From an uncultured Olleya sp. (GTDB lineage: Bacteria > Bacteroidota > Bacteroidia > Flavobacteriales > Flavobacteriaceae), in assembly GCA_947503885.1 (NCBI GenBank), contig CANNFD010000004.1, positions 186,001-250,000 on the forward strand: 64,000 nt of DNA. Reading direction: 5' to 3'. Within the stretch, counting starts at the first letter, position 1, and every line of letters starts with the position of its first letter. Shown piece after piece: positions 52,884 to 61,210 of this stretch. The position numbers and the translations under genes are program-made. The notes beneath the pieces are model-generated. The model made no database searches. It saw only the letters and a program-made list of their open reading frames with translations, and had not been told where the DNA came from.

Positions 52884-53297
52884 TTAGATATCGTCAAAGT
52901 CTATGTCTGTAAATCTGCTTTCAGCACTAGTAGTGTCTGCATCTGTATCAGTAGCAACCGCATCTTTTGTAGCTTCTGGCTTAGGCGTATCATATTCTTT
53001 TTTGAAATCTTTTTGATGGCGCTCGCTAATTACTTCATCTCCTTTTTCGGCAATTATGTAATCAGTCATTTCTTTTAAGATGTCATTAAACTCATTAAAA
53101 TCTTCTTTGTATAAGTAAATTTTATGTTTTTTATAATGAAACGAACCATCGTCATTAGTAAACTTTTTACTTTCAGTAATAGTTAGGTAGTAATCATCTG
53201 CTTTAGTAGCTCTTACATCAAAAAAATAAGTTCGTCTTCCTGCTCTTAGTACTTTCGAAAAAATCTCTTCCTTCTCCATCATCTCGTTATTATGCAT
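52884..53297 (-). CDS. DUF3276 / PUR-domain nucleic-acid-binding protein
   Basis: A 137-residue protein. Residues 6-85 form the PUR-like domain (KVLRAGRRTYFFDVRATKAD, DDYYLTITESKKF, KIYLYKEDFNEFNDIL), known from Bacteroidetes and Borrelia as a single-strand DNA/RNA binder. A charged, disordered acidic tail follows (ending DIDFDDI). Function likely concerns gene regulation or nucleic acid binding. The start could also be Met7 (MEKEEIF) as both are near. Confidence 0.9.
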   Translation of the reverse strand: MHNNEMMEKEEIFSKVLRAGRRTYFFDVRATKADDYYLTITESKKFTNDDGSFHYKKHKIYLYKEDFNEFNDILKEMTDYIIAEKGDEVISERHQKDFKKEYDTPKPEATKDAVATDTDADTTSAESRFTDIDFDDI

Positions 53298-53383
53298 ATT
53301 CCTTTATTTGTATTGTTAGTTAATTCTTAAACTCAAAAGTCAAAAAAAAAGTTGAATGCCACAACATTTTAAGGCAAATCTTT

Positions 53384-55126
53384 TTATTTAGTTGTTTTTA
53401 AATATAATTCTTTATAGTAACCATCAGTGTTTATAAGGGCTTCGTGAGTTCCGGATTGAACAATTTGCCCATCGTCTAATACTATTATTTGATCCGCATT
53501 TTTAGCAGAAGAAATCCTGTGACTAACAATTATGGTCGTTTTACCTTTAGTTATGGTCTTTAGGTTGTTTAATATCTTTTCTTCAGTTTCTGTATCAACA
53601 GCAGATAAACAATCATCAAATAACATAATTTGAGGCTTTTTAATAATGGCTCTTGCAATAGAGACACGTTGTTTTTGTCCACCAGATAAGGTGATACCTC
53701 GTTCTCCTAAAACGGTTTCGTACTGTTTATTAAACTTGATAATATTTTTATGGACTTGTGCTAGTTTTGCAGCTTCAATAACCTCTTGGTCTGTTGCGTT
53801 TTCTTTACCAAACTTGATGTTATTATTAATTGTGTCACTAAATAAAAAAGCATCCTGAGGGACATAACCGGTAGCATCCCTTAAACTATATAGGTTTAGC
53901 GAGGCTATAGGTTGGTGGTCTATTAAAATATCCCCTTTGTCCACATCATACAAACGACCAACTAAATCTAAGATAGTAGATTTTCCAGAACCTGTTTTAC
54001 CGATAATAGCCAGAGTCTGTCCAGAGTTAACTTTAAAACTTACATTTTTTAAGGCTTGTATATTAGTATCGTCATATGTAAAGGACACGTTTTTAAACTC
54101 GATATCTCCTTTTATTGTAGAAATTCCAGGATTATTGTTTTGTATTTCAGGTTCGGTTTTTAAAAATTCATTAATACGTTTCTGAGAGGCTTCAGCTTCT
54201 TGTACAATTGAGGTTACCCAACCTACGGTAGCTACAGGCCATGTCAGTAGATTTACGTACATTATAAATTCGGAAATAGTACCTAAACTAATCTCTCCAT
54301 TCATATATTGTTTTCCTCCGATATAAATAACTAACACATTACTTAATCCAATAAGTAATATCATCATCGGAAAAAATAGTGCTTGGATACGGACTAAACT
54401 AAGTTGCTTTTCTTTATTAGTTTCTGATAATGTATTAAAATCTGCAGAAGTTTGTGGCTCGATACCATAGGCTTTAATAACCGAAATCCCACTAAATGTC
54501 TCCTGAGAAAAAGTAGAAAGTTTAGAAAGGTATTGTTGCACAATTGTACTACGTTTATGTATTTCAGAACTTATTTTATAAATAATGATAGATAAAATTG
54601 GTAACGGGATAATGGTGTATAATGTTAGTAATGGTGCTTGTTGGTACATAAACACTAGAGCCACAATAAAAAGGGTTAATGTGTTAATGCTATACATTAT
54701 TGCTGGGCCAGTATACATACGTACTTTAGTAACATCTTCGCTAATACGGTTCATTAAATCTCCAGTTCTGTTCTTTTTGTAAAAGTTTAAAGACAGTTTT
54801 TGGTATTGTTGGTAGATTTCATTTTTTAAATCAAATTCAATATAACGGGATACATTTATAATAGTCTGACGCATCCAAAAGGTTAAAAAACCAGAGAGTA
54901 TGGCTGATCCAACTAAAAATAGAATAAATTTAAGCAACTCTGCTTTATAAACAACCTCACTACTTTCAGGGTTTTGAATGTGGTTATTTACAACATCTAT
55001 AATTGACCCAATAAATTTTGGAACAAAAACAGTAAATAGTTTAGAGACAATGGTAATTAAAATACCAATTATAATTTGAAATTTATATTTATAAAAATAT
55101 TTATTAATGTGTCGTAATTCTTTCAT
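53384..55126 (-). CDS. ABC exporter half-transporter (MsbA/YheI type) with non-canonical Walker B
   Basis: A 580-residue protein with six membrane helices (1-300) and an ATPase domain: Walker A GKTGSGKST (about 376-384), signature LSGGQKQR (about 480-487), H-loop His536. The Walker B reads MLFDDCLSAVD, so the position normally held by the catalytic Glu is Asp505. Such Asp is typical of the degenerate subunit of heterodimeric exporters (TM287, BmrC, YheI types). No second half-transporter is next to it. It could export lipids or drugs. Monocistronic with a divergent neighbour. Confidence 0.92.
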   Translation of the reverse strand: MKELRHINKYFYKYKFQIIIGILITIVSKLFTVFVPKFIGSIIDVVNNHIQNPESSEVVYKAELLKFILFLVGSAILSGFLTFWMRQTIINVSRYIEFDLKNEIYQQYQKLSLNFYKKNRTGDLMNRISEDVTKVRMYTGPAIMYSINTLTLFIVALVFMYQQAPLLTLYTIIPLPILSIIIYKISSEIHKRSTIVQQYLSKLSTFSQETFSGISVIKAYGIEPQTSADFNTLSETNKEKQLSLVRIQALFFPMMILLIGLSNVLVIYIGGKQYMNGEISLGTISEFIMYVNLLTWPVATVGWVTSIVQEAEASQKRINEFLKTEPEIQNNNPGISTIKGDIEFKNVSFTYDDTNIQALKNVSFKVNSGQTLAIIGKTGSGKSTILDLVGRLYDVDKGDILIDHQPIASLNLYSLRDATGYVPQDAFLFSDTINNNIKFGKENATDQEVIEAAKLAQVHKNIIKFNKQYETVLGERGITLSGGQKQRVSIARAIIKKPQIMLFDDCLSAVDTETEEKILNNLKTITKGKTTIIVSHRISSAKNADQIIVLDDGQIVQSGTHEALINTDGYYKELYLKTTK

Positions 55127-55186
55127 CTAAATGAAAACGTGAGTTTAGAAAGTTTTTAACAATTTCACATTTTTACATGCTTATTA

Positions 55187-55217
55187 TTGTTTTAATATTA
55201 TTTTAAAGCTAATTTTG
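55187..55217 (+). promoter_or_regulatory. Promoter of the Leu/Val dehydrogenase gene
   Basis: TTG at 55187-55189, 20 nt, then TAATTTTG at 55210-55217 followed by C. The start codon lies 56 nt further, so the leader is about 50 nt. Confidence 0.75.
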
Positions 55218-55273
55218 CAACCTGATTTTACAAATACTGTAATATCTATCACATTAAATTAAATGTTTATTAA

Positions 55274-56377
55274 ATGGTTTCAGAATTAATTAATGCCAAT
55301 CAATTATCAAAAGTAGCTCCAGTTTTTGGACAATTATCTTTTGATAATCACGAACAAGTCGTTTTTTGCAATGACAAAGATACAGGATTAAAAGCAATAA
55401 TTGGAATACATAACTCAGTTTTAGGACCTGCTTTAGGTGGTACCAGAATGTGGCAATATGCTAACGAATGGGAAGCACTTAATGACGTGTTACGTCTATC
55501 TAGAGGGATGACTTTTAAGTCGGCTATTACAGGTTTAAACCTAGGTGGTGGAAAAGCTGTTATTATAGGTGATGCTAAAACACAAAAAACGCCAGAATTA
55601 ATGAAGCGTTTTGGTGAATTTGTCCATGGTTTAAGCGGAAAATATATTACAGCAGAAGATGTAGGTATGGAAACTGCAGATATGGATCTAGTAAGAGAGG
55701 TAACTCCTTACGTTACAGGTATATCTGAAGATAAAGGTGGAGCAGGTAACCCGTCCCCAATTACTGCTTATGGAGTTTTTATGGGAATGAAAGCTGCTGC
55801 TAAATATAAATTTGGTACAGATATCTTAGAAGATAAAACAGTAATTGTACAAGGTATTGGGCATGTTGGAGAGTCTTTAGTAGAACATTTAACAAATGAA
55901 GGCGCTAAAGTAATTATTGATGACATCAACCAAGAGCGCTTAGAAGCTATCAGTAAAAAATATGGAGCTTCAATATATAAAGGTAGCAATGTTTATGCGG
56001 AAGCTGTAGACATCTATGCACCTTGTGCTTTAGGAGCAACAATTAATGACGATACAATTAATCAAATTAAAGCTAAAGTAATTGCTGGAGCAGCAAATAA
56101 CCAATTAGCAGACGAGCTTAAGCATGGTCGTTTATTACAAGAAAAAGGAATTGTTTATGCACCAGATTTTTTAATTAACGCAGGAGGAATTATTAATGTT
56201 TATGCAGAGTTGGAAAACTATGGTAAGCAGGAAATAATGAGAAAAACAGAAAATATCTACAATACTACTTTAGAAATATTAAAGAATGCTGAAAGTAATG
56301 ATGTCACAACACATCAAGCAGCATTAGATATAGCTTTAAGTAGAATTGAAGCTAGAAAAAAAGAAAATCAGCAATAG
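55274..56377 (+). CDS. Glu/Leu/Phe/Val dehydrogenase family protein (leucine dehydrogenase type)
   Basis: A 367-residue NAD-dependent amino acid dehydrogenase that deaminates branched-chain amino acids to oxo acids. LGPALGGTRMW (about 51-61) and GLNLGGGKAVIIGD (about 95-108) form the active site with the catalytic Lys; the Rossmann GIGHVGESLVEHL (about 195-207) binds NAD. Length fits leucine dehydrogenases. Monocistronic between its own promoter and the terminator at 56405. Confidence 0.94.
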   Translation: MVSELINANQLSKVAPVFGQLSFDNHEQVVFCNDKDTGLKAIIGIHNSVLGPALGGTRMWQYANEWEALNDVLRLSRGMTFKSAITGLNLGGGKAVIIGDAKTQKTPELMKRFGEFVHGLSGKYITAEDVGMETADMDLVREVTPYVTGISEDKGGAGNPSPITAYGVFMGMKAAAKYKFGTDILEDKTVIVQGIGHVGESLVEHLTNEGAKVIIDDINQERLEAISKKYGASIYKGSNVYAEAVDIYAPCALGATINDDTINQIKAKVIAGAANNQLADELKHGRLLQEKGIVYAPDFLINAGGIINVYAELENYGKQEIMRKTENIYNTTLEILKNAESNDVTTHQAALDIALSRIEARKKENQQ

Positions 56378-56404
56378 ATATCATATAAAATATACTATTT
56401 TTGC

Positions 56405-56434
56405 AAGGCGGAAGCGAAAGCTTTCGCCTTTTTT
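56405..56434 (+). terminator. Terminator after the dehydrogenase gene
   Basis: AAGGCGGAAG-CGAAAG-CTTTCGCCTT folds into a 10-bp stem (one G-U) closed by a CGAAAG loop, and is followed by a T-tract. Confidence 0.92.
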
Positions 56435-56487
56435 AATTTTTTTCAAAATTTATTTCAACTAATTGAAATTTAAAGTTCTTTGTAAGT

Positions 56488-57432
56488 ATGCTAAATAGAC
56501 GACATATTCGTGTTAAAGTAATGCAGGTTTTATATGCATTTAATGGTACAGAAAGTGATGATTTTTCTAAAGACCAAAAATTTTTATTATACAGTATAGA
56601 TAACATGTATAATTTATATTTAATGATGCTATCATTAATGGTAGAGGTTAGTAAAAAATCTAAAACACAATTAGAAACTATTCAAAAAAAGCATCTAGCA
56701 ACTCCTGAAGAAAAAAACCCAAACAAAAAACTTATCAATAATCAAGTACTGCAACTTATTTCTAATAATGTAGCTTTAAAAACAGCTTTTGAGGTTAATA
56801 ACATTAAAAACTGGCAGTTAGATAACGAGTACGTAGATATAATCTATAAAGCGATTATAGCAAGTGACCTGTATAAAGATTATATGCAAACTAAAACTTC
56901 TACTTTTAAAGAAGATAGAGACTTTGTTGTAGATGTTTTTAAAGAAATAATAGCTCCAAACGAAAAACTTTACGATTATATTGAAGATAAAAACTTAACA
57001 TGGTTAGATGACTTACCTACAGTTAATACTTCAATTTTAAAAATATTACGTAAAATAAAAGAAACTTCAGACGAGCGCCATTTGACGCCTAAGCTATATA
57101 AAGATATTGAAGACAAACAGTTTGCAATTAACTTGTTTCAAAAAACACTGTTAAATCAATCTAAATTAAGCGAAGAAATTTCTGGAAAAACTAAAAACTG
57201 GGATACTGAGCGTATTGCAAGTATCGATTTAGTACTACTAAAAATGGCAATCTGCGAGCTTACTAATTTTCCATCAATACCAACCAAAGTAACAATTAAC
57301 GAATACCTTGAAATCTCAAAAGAATACTCAACACCAAAAAGCAGTATTTTTATTAACGGGATTTTGGATAAATTGTTAAAAGAGTATCAAGAAGACGGAA
57401 AACTAAATAAAGTTGGTCGAGGGTTGATGTAG
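56488..57432 (+). CDS. nusB: Transcription antitermination factor NusB, long form
   Basis: A 314-residue protein beginning LNRRHIRVKVMQVLYAFNGT, the usual NusB first helix. The C-terminal half (about 165-305) holds the rest of the NusB fold, with ERIASIDLVLLKMAICEL and KVTINEYLEISKEYSTPKS. It is about twice the length of E. coli NusB (139) because of a helical insert, as usual in Bacteroidetes. It binds boxA RNA with S10 in rRNA antitermination. DUF1573 and yajC follow, a common order in this phylum. Confidence 0.93.
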   Translation: MLNRRHIRVKVMQVLYAFNGTESDDFSKDQKFLLYSIDNMYNLYLMMLSLMVEVSKKSKTQLETIQKKHLATPEEKNPNKKLINNQVLQLISNNVALKTAFEVNNIKNWQLDNEYVDIIYKAIIASDLYKDYMQTKTSTFKEDRDFVVDVFKEIIAPNEKLYDYIEDKNLTWLDDLPTVNTSILKILRKIKETSDERHLTPKLYKDIEDKQFAINLFQKTLLNQSKLSEEISGKTKNWDTERIASIDLVLLKMAICELTNFPSIPTKVTINEYLEISKEYSTPKSSIFINGILDKLLKEYQEDGKLNKVGRGLM

Positions 57433-57517
57433 TAGAAAATTATTATTATTTTTACCAATCAAAAATTTACCTAATTGAAGTTAATTTAATGACTTCTCTA
57501 AATTTAAAATAAGTATT

Positions 57518-58024
57518 ATGAAAAAAGTAATGATTTTATTAAGCGCAATTTGCTTAATCACTTTGACATCTTGTAAAGAAGATGCAGCAGCAAAAATTGA
57601 TGCTAACAATGTAGTAACAGCTTCTGAAAGAGATGCTAAATCAAACAAATTACCAGTTATAACTTTTGACAAAAAAGAGCATGATTTTGGTCAAATAGTT
57701 TCTGGTACACCTCAAGAAACAGTATTTACTTATACTAACACAGGGGATGCTCCATTAGTAATTACAGATATTAAAAGTACTTGTGGATGTACTGTACCTC
57801 AAGACTGGTCAAGAGAGCCATTAGCTGTTGGAGAGTCTCAAAAATTTACTGTTAAATTTGATGGAAAAGGTGCAAACAAAACATCTAAAGTAATTAATAT
57901 TACTGCTAACACAGCAACAGGTAAAGAGTCTGTAAGAATTTCTGCTTTCATTACTCCAGATCCAAATGCACCAACTAAACCTGGTATTAGACCAAATGCT
58001 AACCCAGGACCAGTTTCTCAATAA
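57518..58024 (+). CDS. DUF1573 lipoprotein
   Basis: A 168-residue lipoprotein (signal peptide with lipobox LTSC, Cys19-20 region). The DUF1573 domain (about 50-150) has an immunoglobulin-like pattern: HDFGQIVSG, FTYTNTGDAPLVI and the Cys motif STCGCTVPQDW. A Pro/Asn-rich end follows. It is likely in the periplasm or at the outer membrane; its function is not established. The stop shares one base with the yajC start. Confidence 0.88.
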   Translation: MKKVMILLSAICLITLTSCKEDAAAKIDANNVVTASERDAKSNKLPVITFDKKEHDFGQIVSGTPQETVFTYTNTGDAPLVITDIKSTCGCTVPQDWSREPLAVGESQKFTVKFDGKGANKTSKVINITANTATGKESVRISAFITPDPNAPTKPGIRPNANPGPVSQ

Positions 58025-58320
58025 TGGAGTCAATTAGCGGATTTTTACCGATAATAGCAATGTTTGCTGTAGTGTATTTCTTTATGATTGCACCACAAAT
58101 GAAACGTGCTAAACAAGAAAAACTTTTTGCTGCAGAATTAAAACGTGGTGATAAAGTTATTACCAAAAGTGGATTGCACGGAAAGATTGCAGAGCTTAAC
58201 GATAAAGACAGTAGTTGTATTATAGAGACTATGTCAGGTAAGTTAAAGTTTGATCGTTCTGCAATTTCTATGGAAATGAGTAAATCATTAAACAAACCAA
58301 CTGCACAGTTAAAAAAATAA
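58024..58320 (+). CDS. yajC: Preprotein translocase accessory subunit YajC
   Basis: A 98-residue protein with one N-terminal membrane helix (about 5-22, FLPIIAMFAVVYFFMI) followed by PQMKRAKQE and KRGDKVITKSGLHGKI, which is the YajC signature. It associates with SecDF. It is coupled to the DUF1573 gene (TAATG) and closes the operon ahead of a perfect palindromic terminator. Confidence 0.94.
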   Translation: MESISGFLPIIAMFAVVYFFMIAPQMKRAKQEKLFAAELKRGDKVITKSGLHGKIAELNDKDSSCIIETMSGKLKFDRSAISMEMSKSLNKPTAQLKK

Positions 58321-58340
58321 TTTTGTAGTTTGAAGTTATA

Positions 58341-58370
58341 AAAAAAGGCGACCAATTGGTCGCCTTTTTT
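58341..58370. terminator. Perfect bidirectional terminator after yajC
   Basis: A 30-bp perfect palindrome (AAAAAAGGCGACCAATTGGTCGCC then T6). It ends yajC and the convergent YdeI-like gene. Confidence 0.95.
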
Positions 58371-58384
58371 GTTTAATAATTTAT

Positions 58385-58987
58385 TTAGCAATTTTTGTAT
58401 TTATCATGTAGTCCTTTAGACTCCATAATCAATGGTGTGATCTTTGTTAGTCTACTAAGCTTAGTCGCCTCTCTTTTAGCTTCACTTATATAATTACAAT
58501 ACTCACGTTGTTTAGAAGCAGATAAACCTTTAAAAGCAGATTTTAATGTATTGTTGTTTTTTAAAGCTTGCTTTAATTCTGGAGGGAGTATAACATCTTT
58601 TATAGTGGTTTTGACGGGACTAATCACTTTTCCTAATTTTTGGTTTTCAATAGCTTCCTTAATATAGGATAATACTAATGGCTTATCAATTTCCTCAACA
58701 GTGTTAAAACGAAGTTGTCTTAATGCTTTAGTTTTCTCTTCTTGTGCATTATGTAATAGGTTATGTGTGTCTTTTAAAAACACACCATTAAAAAACCACA
58801 AACAAAAATGGTTTTTAAAGGCACCTAATCCAACTATATTTTTATTATTAAAACTATATACTGGAGCGTTCCATTTAATGTGCTCATCTAAACTAGTTGA
58901 AAGTATTAGCTCACGTAATATTTCTAAAGCTTCTTTATAATGAGTATTTACTTCTAAATATTCTTCAACAGATTGTACTTTTTTCAT
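58385..58987 (-). CDS. YdeI/OmdA-family protein with DUF1801-type N-terminus
   Basis: A 200-residue soluble protein. Residues 1-115 resemble DUF1801 (WNAPVYSFNNKNIVGLGAFK, FCLWFFNG). The C-terminal 70 residues hold the YdeI/OmdA motif: LPPELKQALKNNNTLKSAF and LSASKQREYCNYISEAKREA. OmdA is named for bacteriocin protection in Salmonella, but most members are uncharacterised. Monocistronic. Confidence 0.88.
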   Translation of the reverse strand: MKKVQSVEEYLEVNTHYKEALEILRELILSTSLDEHIKWNAPVYSFNNKNIVGLGAFKNHFCLWFFNGVFLKDTHNLLHNAQEEKTKALRQLRFNTVEEIDKPLVLSYIKEAIENQKLGKVISPVKTTIKDVILPPELKQALKNNNTLKSAFKGLSASKQREYCNYISEAKREATKLSRLTKITPLIMESKGLHDKYKNC

Positions 58988-59189
58988 TTCTTAAATTTAT
59001 CTAGTTTAAAAATACTGTTTTTACTTTTAACTGTTTAAATAGATTGTCCTAAGCATCAAAATTAGTAGATAATTTTATAATAATAAATAAAATTTTCACT
59101 TTTTAGAGTTATAAATACACATTGTTTAAAAGCATTTTTAATTAAAAAACGGATAATTTAATATGTAAACACTTAAAAATCAAGACTAC

Positions 59190-59220
59190 AAAAAACTACT
59201 GATAAAAACAGTAGTTTTTT
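59190..59220 (+). terminator. Orphan hairpin terminator upstream of tRNA-Tyr
   Basis: AAAAAACTACTG-ATAAAAA-CAGTAGTTTTTT is a 12-bp stem with a T-tract on the plus strand. No plus-strand gene ends upstream; the nearest is the minus-strand YdeI-like gene starting at 58987. Confidence 0.8.
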
Positions 59221-59222
59221 GT

Positions 59223-59252
59223 TTGATTAGTACTAAAACTTAAATATATTTG
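59223..59252 (+). promoter_or_regulatory. tRNA-Tyr promoter
   Basis: TTG (59223-59225), 19 nt, TATATTTG (59245-59252): a consensus match. The tRNA begins 11 nt downstream. Confidence 0.85.
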
Positions 59253-59263
59253 TACTTAGTTAT

Positions 59264-59345
<82 letters not shown>

Positions 59346-59354
59346 CTTAACAAT

Positions 59355-59386
59355 AAAAAAGCCTTCTTATTTAAGAAGGCTTTTTT
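59355..59386 (+). terminator. Terminator of tRNA-Tyr
   Basis: GCCTTCTTA-TT-TAAGAAGGC is a 9-bp stem with T7 behind it and A6 before it. It lies 9 nt after the tRNA. Confidence 0.93.
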
Positions 59387-59449
59387 TATGAGATTTACTT
59401 ACAAGTTAAACTATTAAACTTCAAGTTCAGACTAAAATCATAATGCTTA

Positions 59450-59830
59450 TTAATATTCAGTAAGTGCTTTTTTGTAATATTTTAAGTCTAATATATTCAT
59501 GCTATTATCAAGGTTTTTGATAAGAGAAATTAAATATTGAAGACTTTCTACTGGATCTGTTTCAATTGCTACAGTTTCTTCTATTTCAGAACCTTCCTCC
59601 ATTGCTTCTTCTATAGGTGTGTCTTCTGGAATAGGAATAAGAAAGTTGTTATTGTTTTCGATATGCTCATAAGTATAACGAAGTACTTTAACTGCTAAAG
59701 GCACTTCTTTTTCTAGAACATAAGTTCTTAATTCTTTAATATCGTCAATTAATGTATCTGTATTAATACCTGTGGTATCTAGATTTTTTAAAATACGGTC
59801 TATTAATGCAATTGCTTTTTTATTTTCCAA
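59450..59830 (-). CDS. Conserved hypothetical acidic protein
   Basis: A 126-residue soluble, acidic protein. It is predicted mostly helical (KKAIALIDRILKNLDTT at the start, ESLQYLISLIKNLDNSMNIL near the end) with a low-complexity Glu/Pro stretch in the middle. No motif is recognised. The start is TTG at 59830 because no ATG is in frame. Its family and role are unknown. Confidence 0.72.
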   Translation of the reverse strand: MENKKAIALIDRILKNLDTTGINTDTLIDDIKELRTYVLEKEVPLAVKVLRYTYEHIENNNNFLIPIPEDTPIEEAMEEGSEIEETVAIETDPVESLQYLISLIKNLDNSMNILDLKYYKKALTEY

Positions 59831-59954
59831 TGGGTAAAAATTAAAATAGGGTTAGTTACTTTTATGCGCAAATTTAATTTTTTCTTTCCTTACTATAAAT
59901 CAATTATAGATGTTTATTTTAAAATAATTTTATTTAGTAACTAATGTTTGTTAA

Positions 59955-60371
59955 TTATTGGTGTTTTTTCCAGTATCGTTTACCATAACTACAAAACACC
60001 TCTTCTCCAGCTTTAATCTTTTTTATAGCTTTTATACATACGTTATCTTCTTCGTCTAAAGTGATTTCTGCATTGTTTTTAAAACGACTATTAGTCGACC
60101 CTTTTGTATCATTTGCATATTTAGCAAAGCAGTCGGTATGCATGCTATCCATTATGCTGCCATCTAATAAATTAATAAAGTAACGGTCATTGTTTTGCTT
60201 TGCTCTTTGCTCTGCTTCATTAACATCAATAATTTCTCCTTTAAAGATTGAAATAATTTCGTTTTTATAAATATCTATAGCGGTAAATAGTCCGTTTCCG
60301 GCACCTTCTAGTTGTGATAATTTGACGTATAAATAATCTGCTTCAGGAGCTTCTATAGTATTGGTTTGCAT
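59955..60371 (-). CDS. SET-domain protein
   Basis: A 138-residue protein that is essentially a single SET domain: GAGNGLFTAIDIYKNEIIS (about 19-37), NSRFKNNAEITLDEE (about 95-109) and GEEVFCSYGKRYW near the end (about 122-134). SET proteins methylate lysine in eukaryotes; bacterial homologs include ribosomal or chlamydial protein methyltransferases. The pre-SET and post-SET zinc parts are absent. Monocistronic. Confidence 0.86.
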   Translation of the reverse strand: MQTNTIEAPEADYLYVKLSQLEGAGNGLFTAIDIYKNEIISIFKGEIIDVNEAEQRAKQNNDRYFINLLDGSIMDSMHTDCFAKYANDTKGSTNSRFKNNAEITLDEEDNVCIKAIKKIKAGEEVFCSYGKRYWKKHQ

Positions 60372-60431
60372 TTTTTATTAGAAATAATTGATACTATGCA
60401 TTTAAGTATTGATTAATGATTTATTAGGTGA

Positions 60432-61043
60432 TTATAATAAATGAAAAGACTCTTTAATTCCATCTATAATATTTGCTATTGCCACAGCGGATAATATTAA
60501 TCCCATAACTCTACTAATAATACTAGCGCCAGCATTTCCAATAATTTTATGGACTTTGCCTGCAATCAATAAAAGTATTAAAACAATTATAAGTACAAGT
60601 ATTAAAGCGATACTTGATTGAAACTGTTCCCAAATACTATACTCTGAGTTTTTAGTTAAAAGTACTACAGTAAGCATAGCTCCTGGACTAGCTATTGATG
60701 GCATTGCCATAGGAAAAACAGCAATTTCTGTGGTGGTTTTCATTTGTTTAATTTCTGATTCTGGTTTACCTTCTCCAAATATCATAGTTAGTGCAAACAG
60801 AAAAAGTACTATACCTCCTGCGATTTGGAAAGCTGATAGTGGGATTTTAATCGCATTTAAAATCAACTCGCCCACCACTATAAAAAATAGAAGAATTAAA
60901 GCTGAAATTAACACAGCCCTAAATGCAATTCTTCTTTTTTCTTTTTCATTAAACCCTATTGTAGAGGCTATAAATACGGGTACTGAGCCTATAGGGTCAA
61001 TAACTGCAAAGAAAAAAATAAAAGTAGCGATAAGGTCGTTCAT
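60432..61043 (-). CDS. MarC family membrane protein
   Basis: A 203-residue membrane protein with six hydrophobic segments and the family's FFAVIDPIGSVPVFI (about 12-26) and FPMAMPSIASPGAM (about 110-123). MarC-family proteins are putative small-molecule transporters; the earlier link to multiple antibiotic resistance is not supported for MarC itself. Monocistronic. Confidence 0.92.
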   Translation of the reverse strand: MNDLIATFIFFFAVIDPIGSVPVFIASTIGFNEKEKRRIAFRAVLISALILLFFIVVGELILNAIKIPLSAFQIAGGIVLFLFALTMIFGEGKPESEIKQMKTTTEIAVFPMAMPSIASPGAMLTVVLLTKNSEYSIWEQFQSSIALILVLIIVLILLLIAGKVHKIIGNAGASIISRVMGLILSAVAIANIIDGIKESFHLL

Positions 61044-61142
61044 ATTTAGATTGAATTATATTTTAATGTTAGATTATAGCCAAATTTAAGCGAAGTTAAT
61101 CTAAAAAATTAACACTCTATTTTACCTAAAGTATAAGCATTA

Positions 61143-61172
61143 AAAAAGCCAAAACAAATGTTTTGACTTTTT
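61143..61172 (-). terminator. Terminator of pepT
   Basis: On the minus strand AAAAAGTCAAAAC-ATTT-GTTTTGGCTTTTT forms a 13-bp stem with one mismatch and a T-tract. It lies 39 nt after the pepT stop. Confidence 0.8.
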
Positions 61173-61210
61173 ATATGGTAATATAATTTGATTACTATTA
61201 CGGTTTGCAA

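Noticed and set aside
57999-58391. 130-codon minus-strand open frame over yajC
   Set aside because: It crosses the perfect terminator and is antisense to yajC, a conserved gene.
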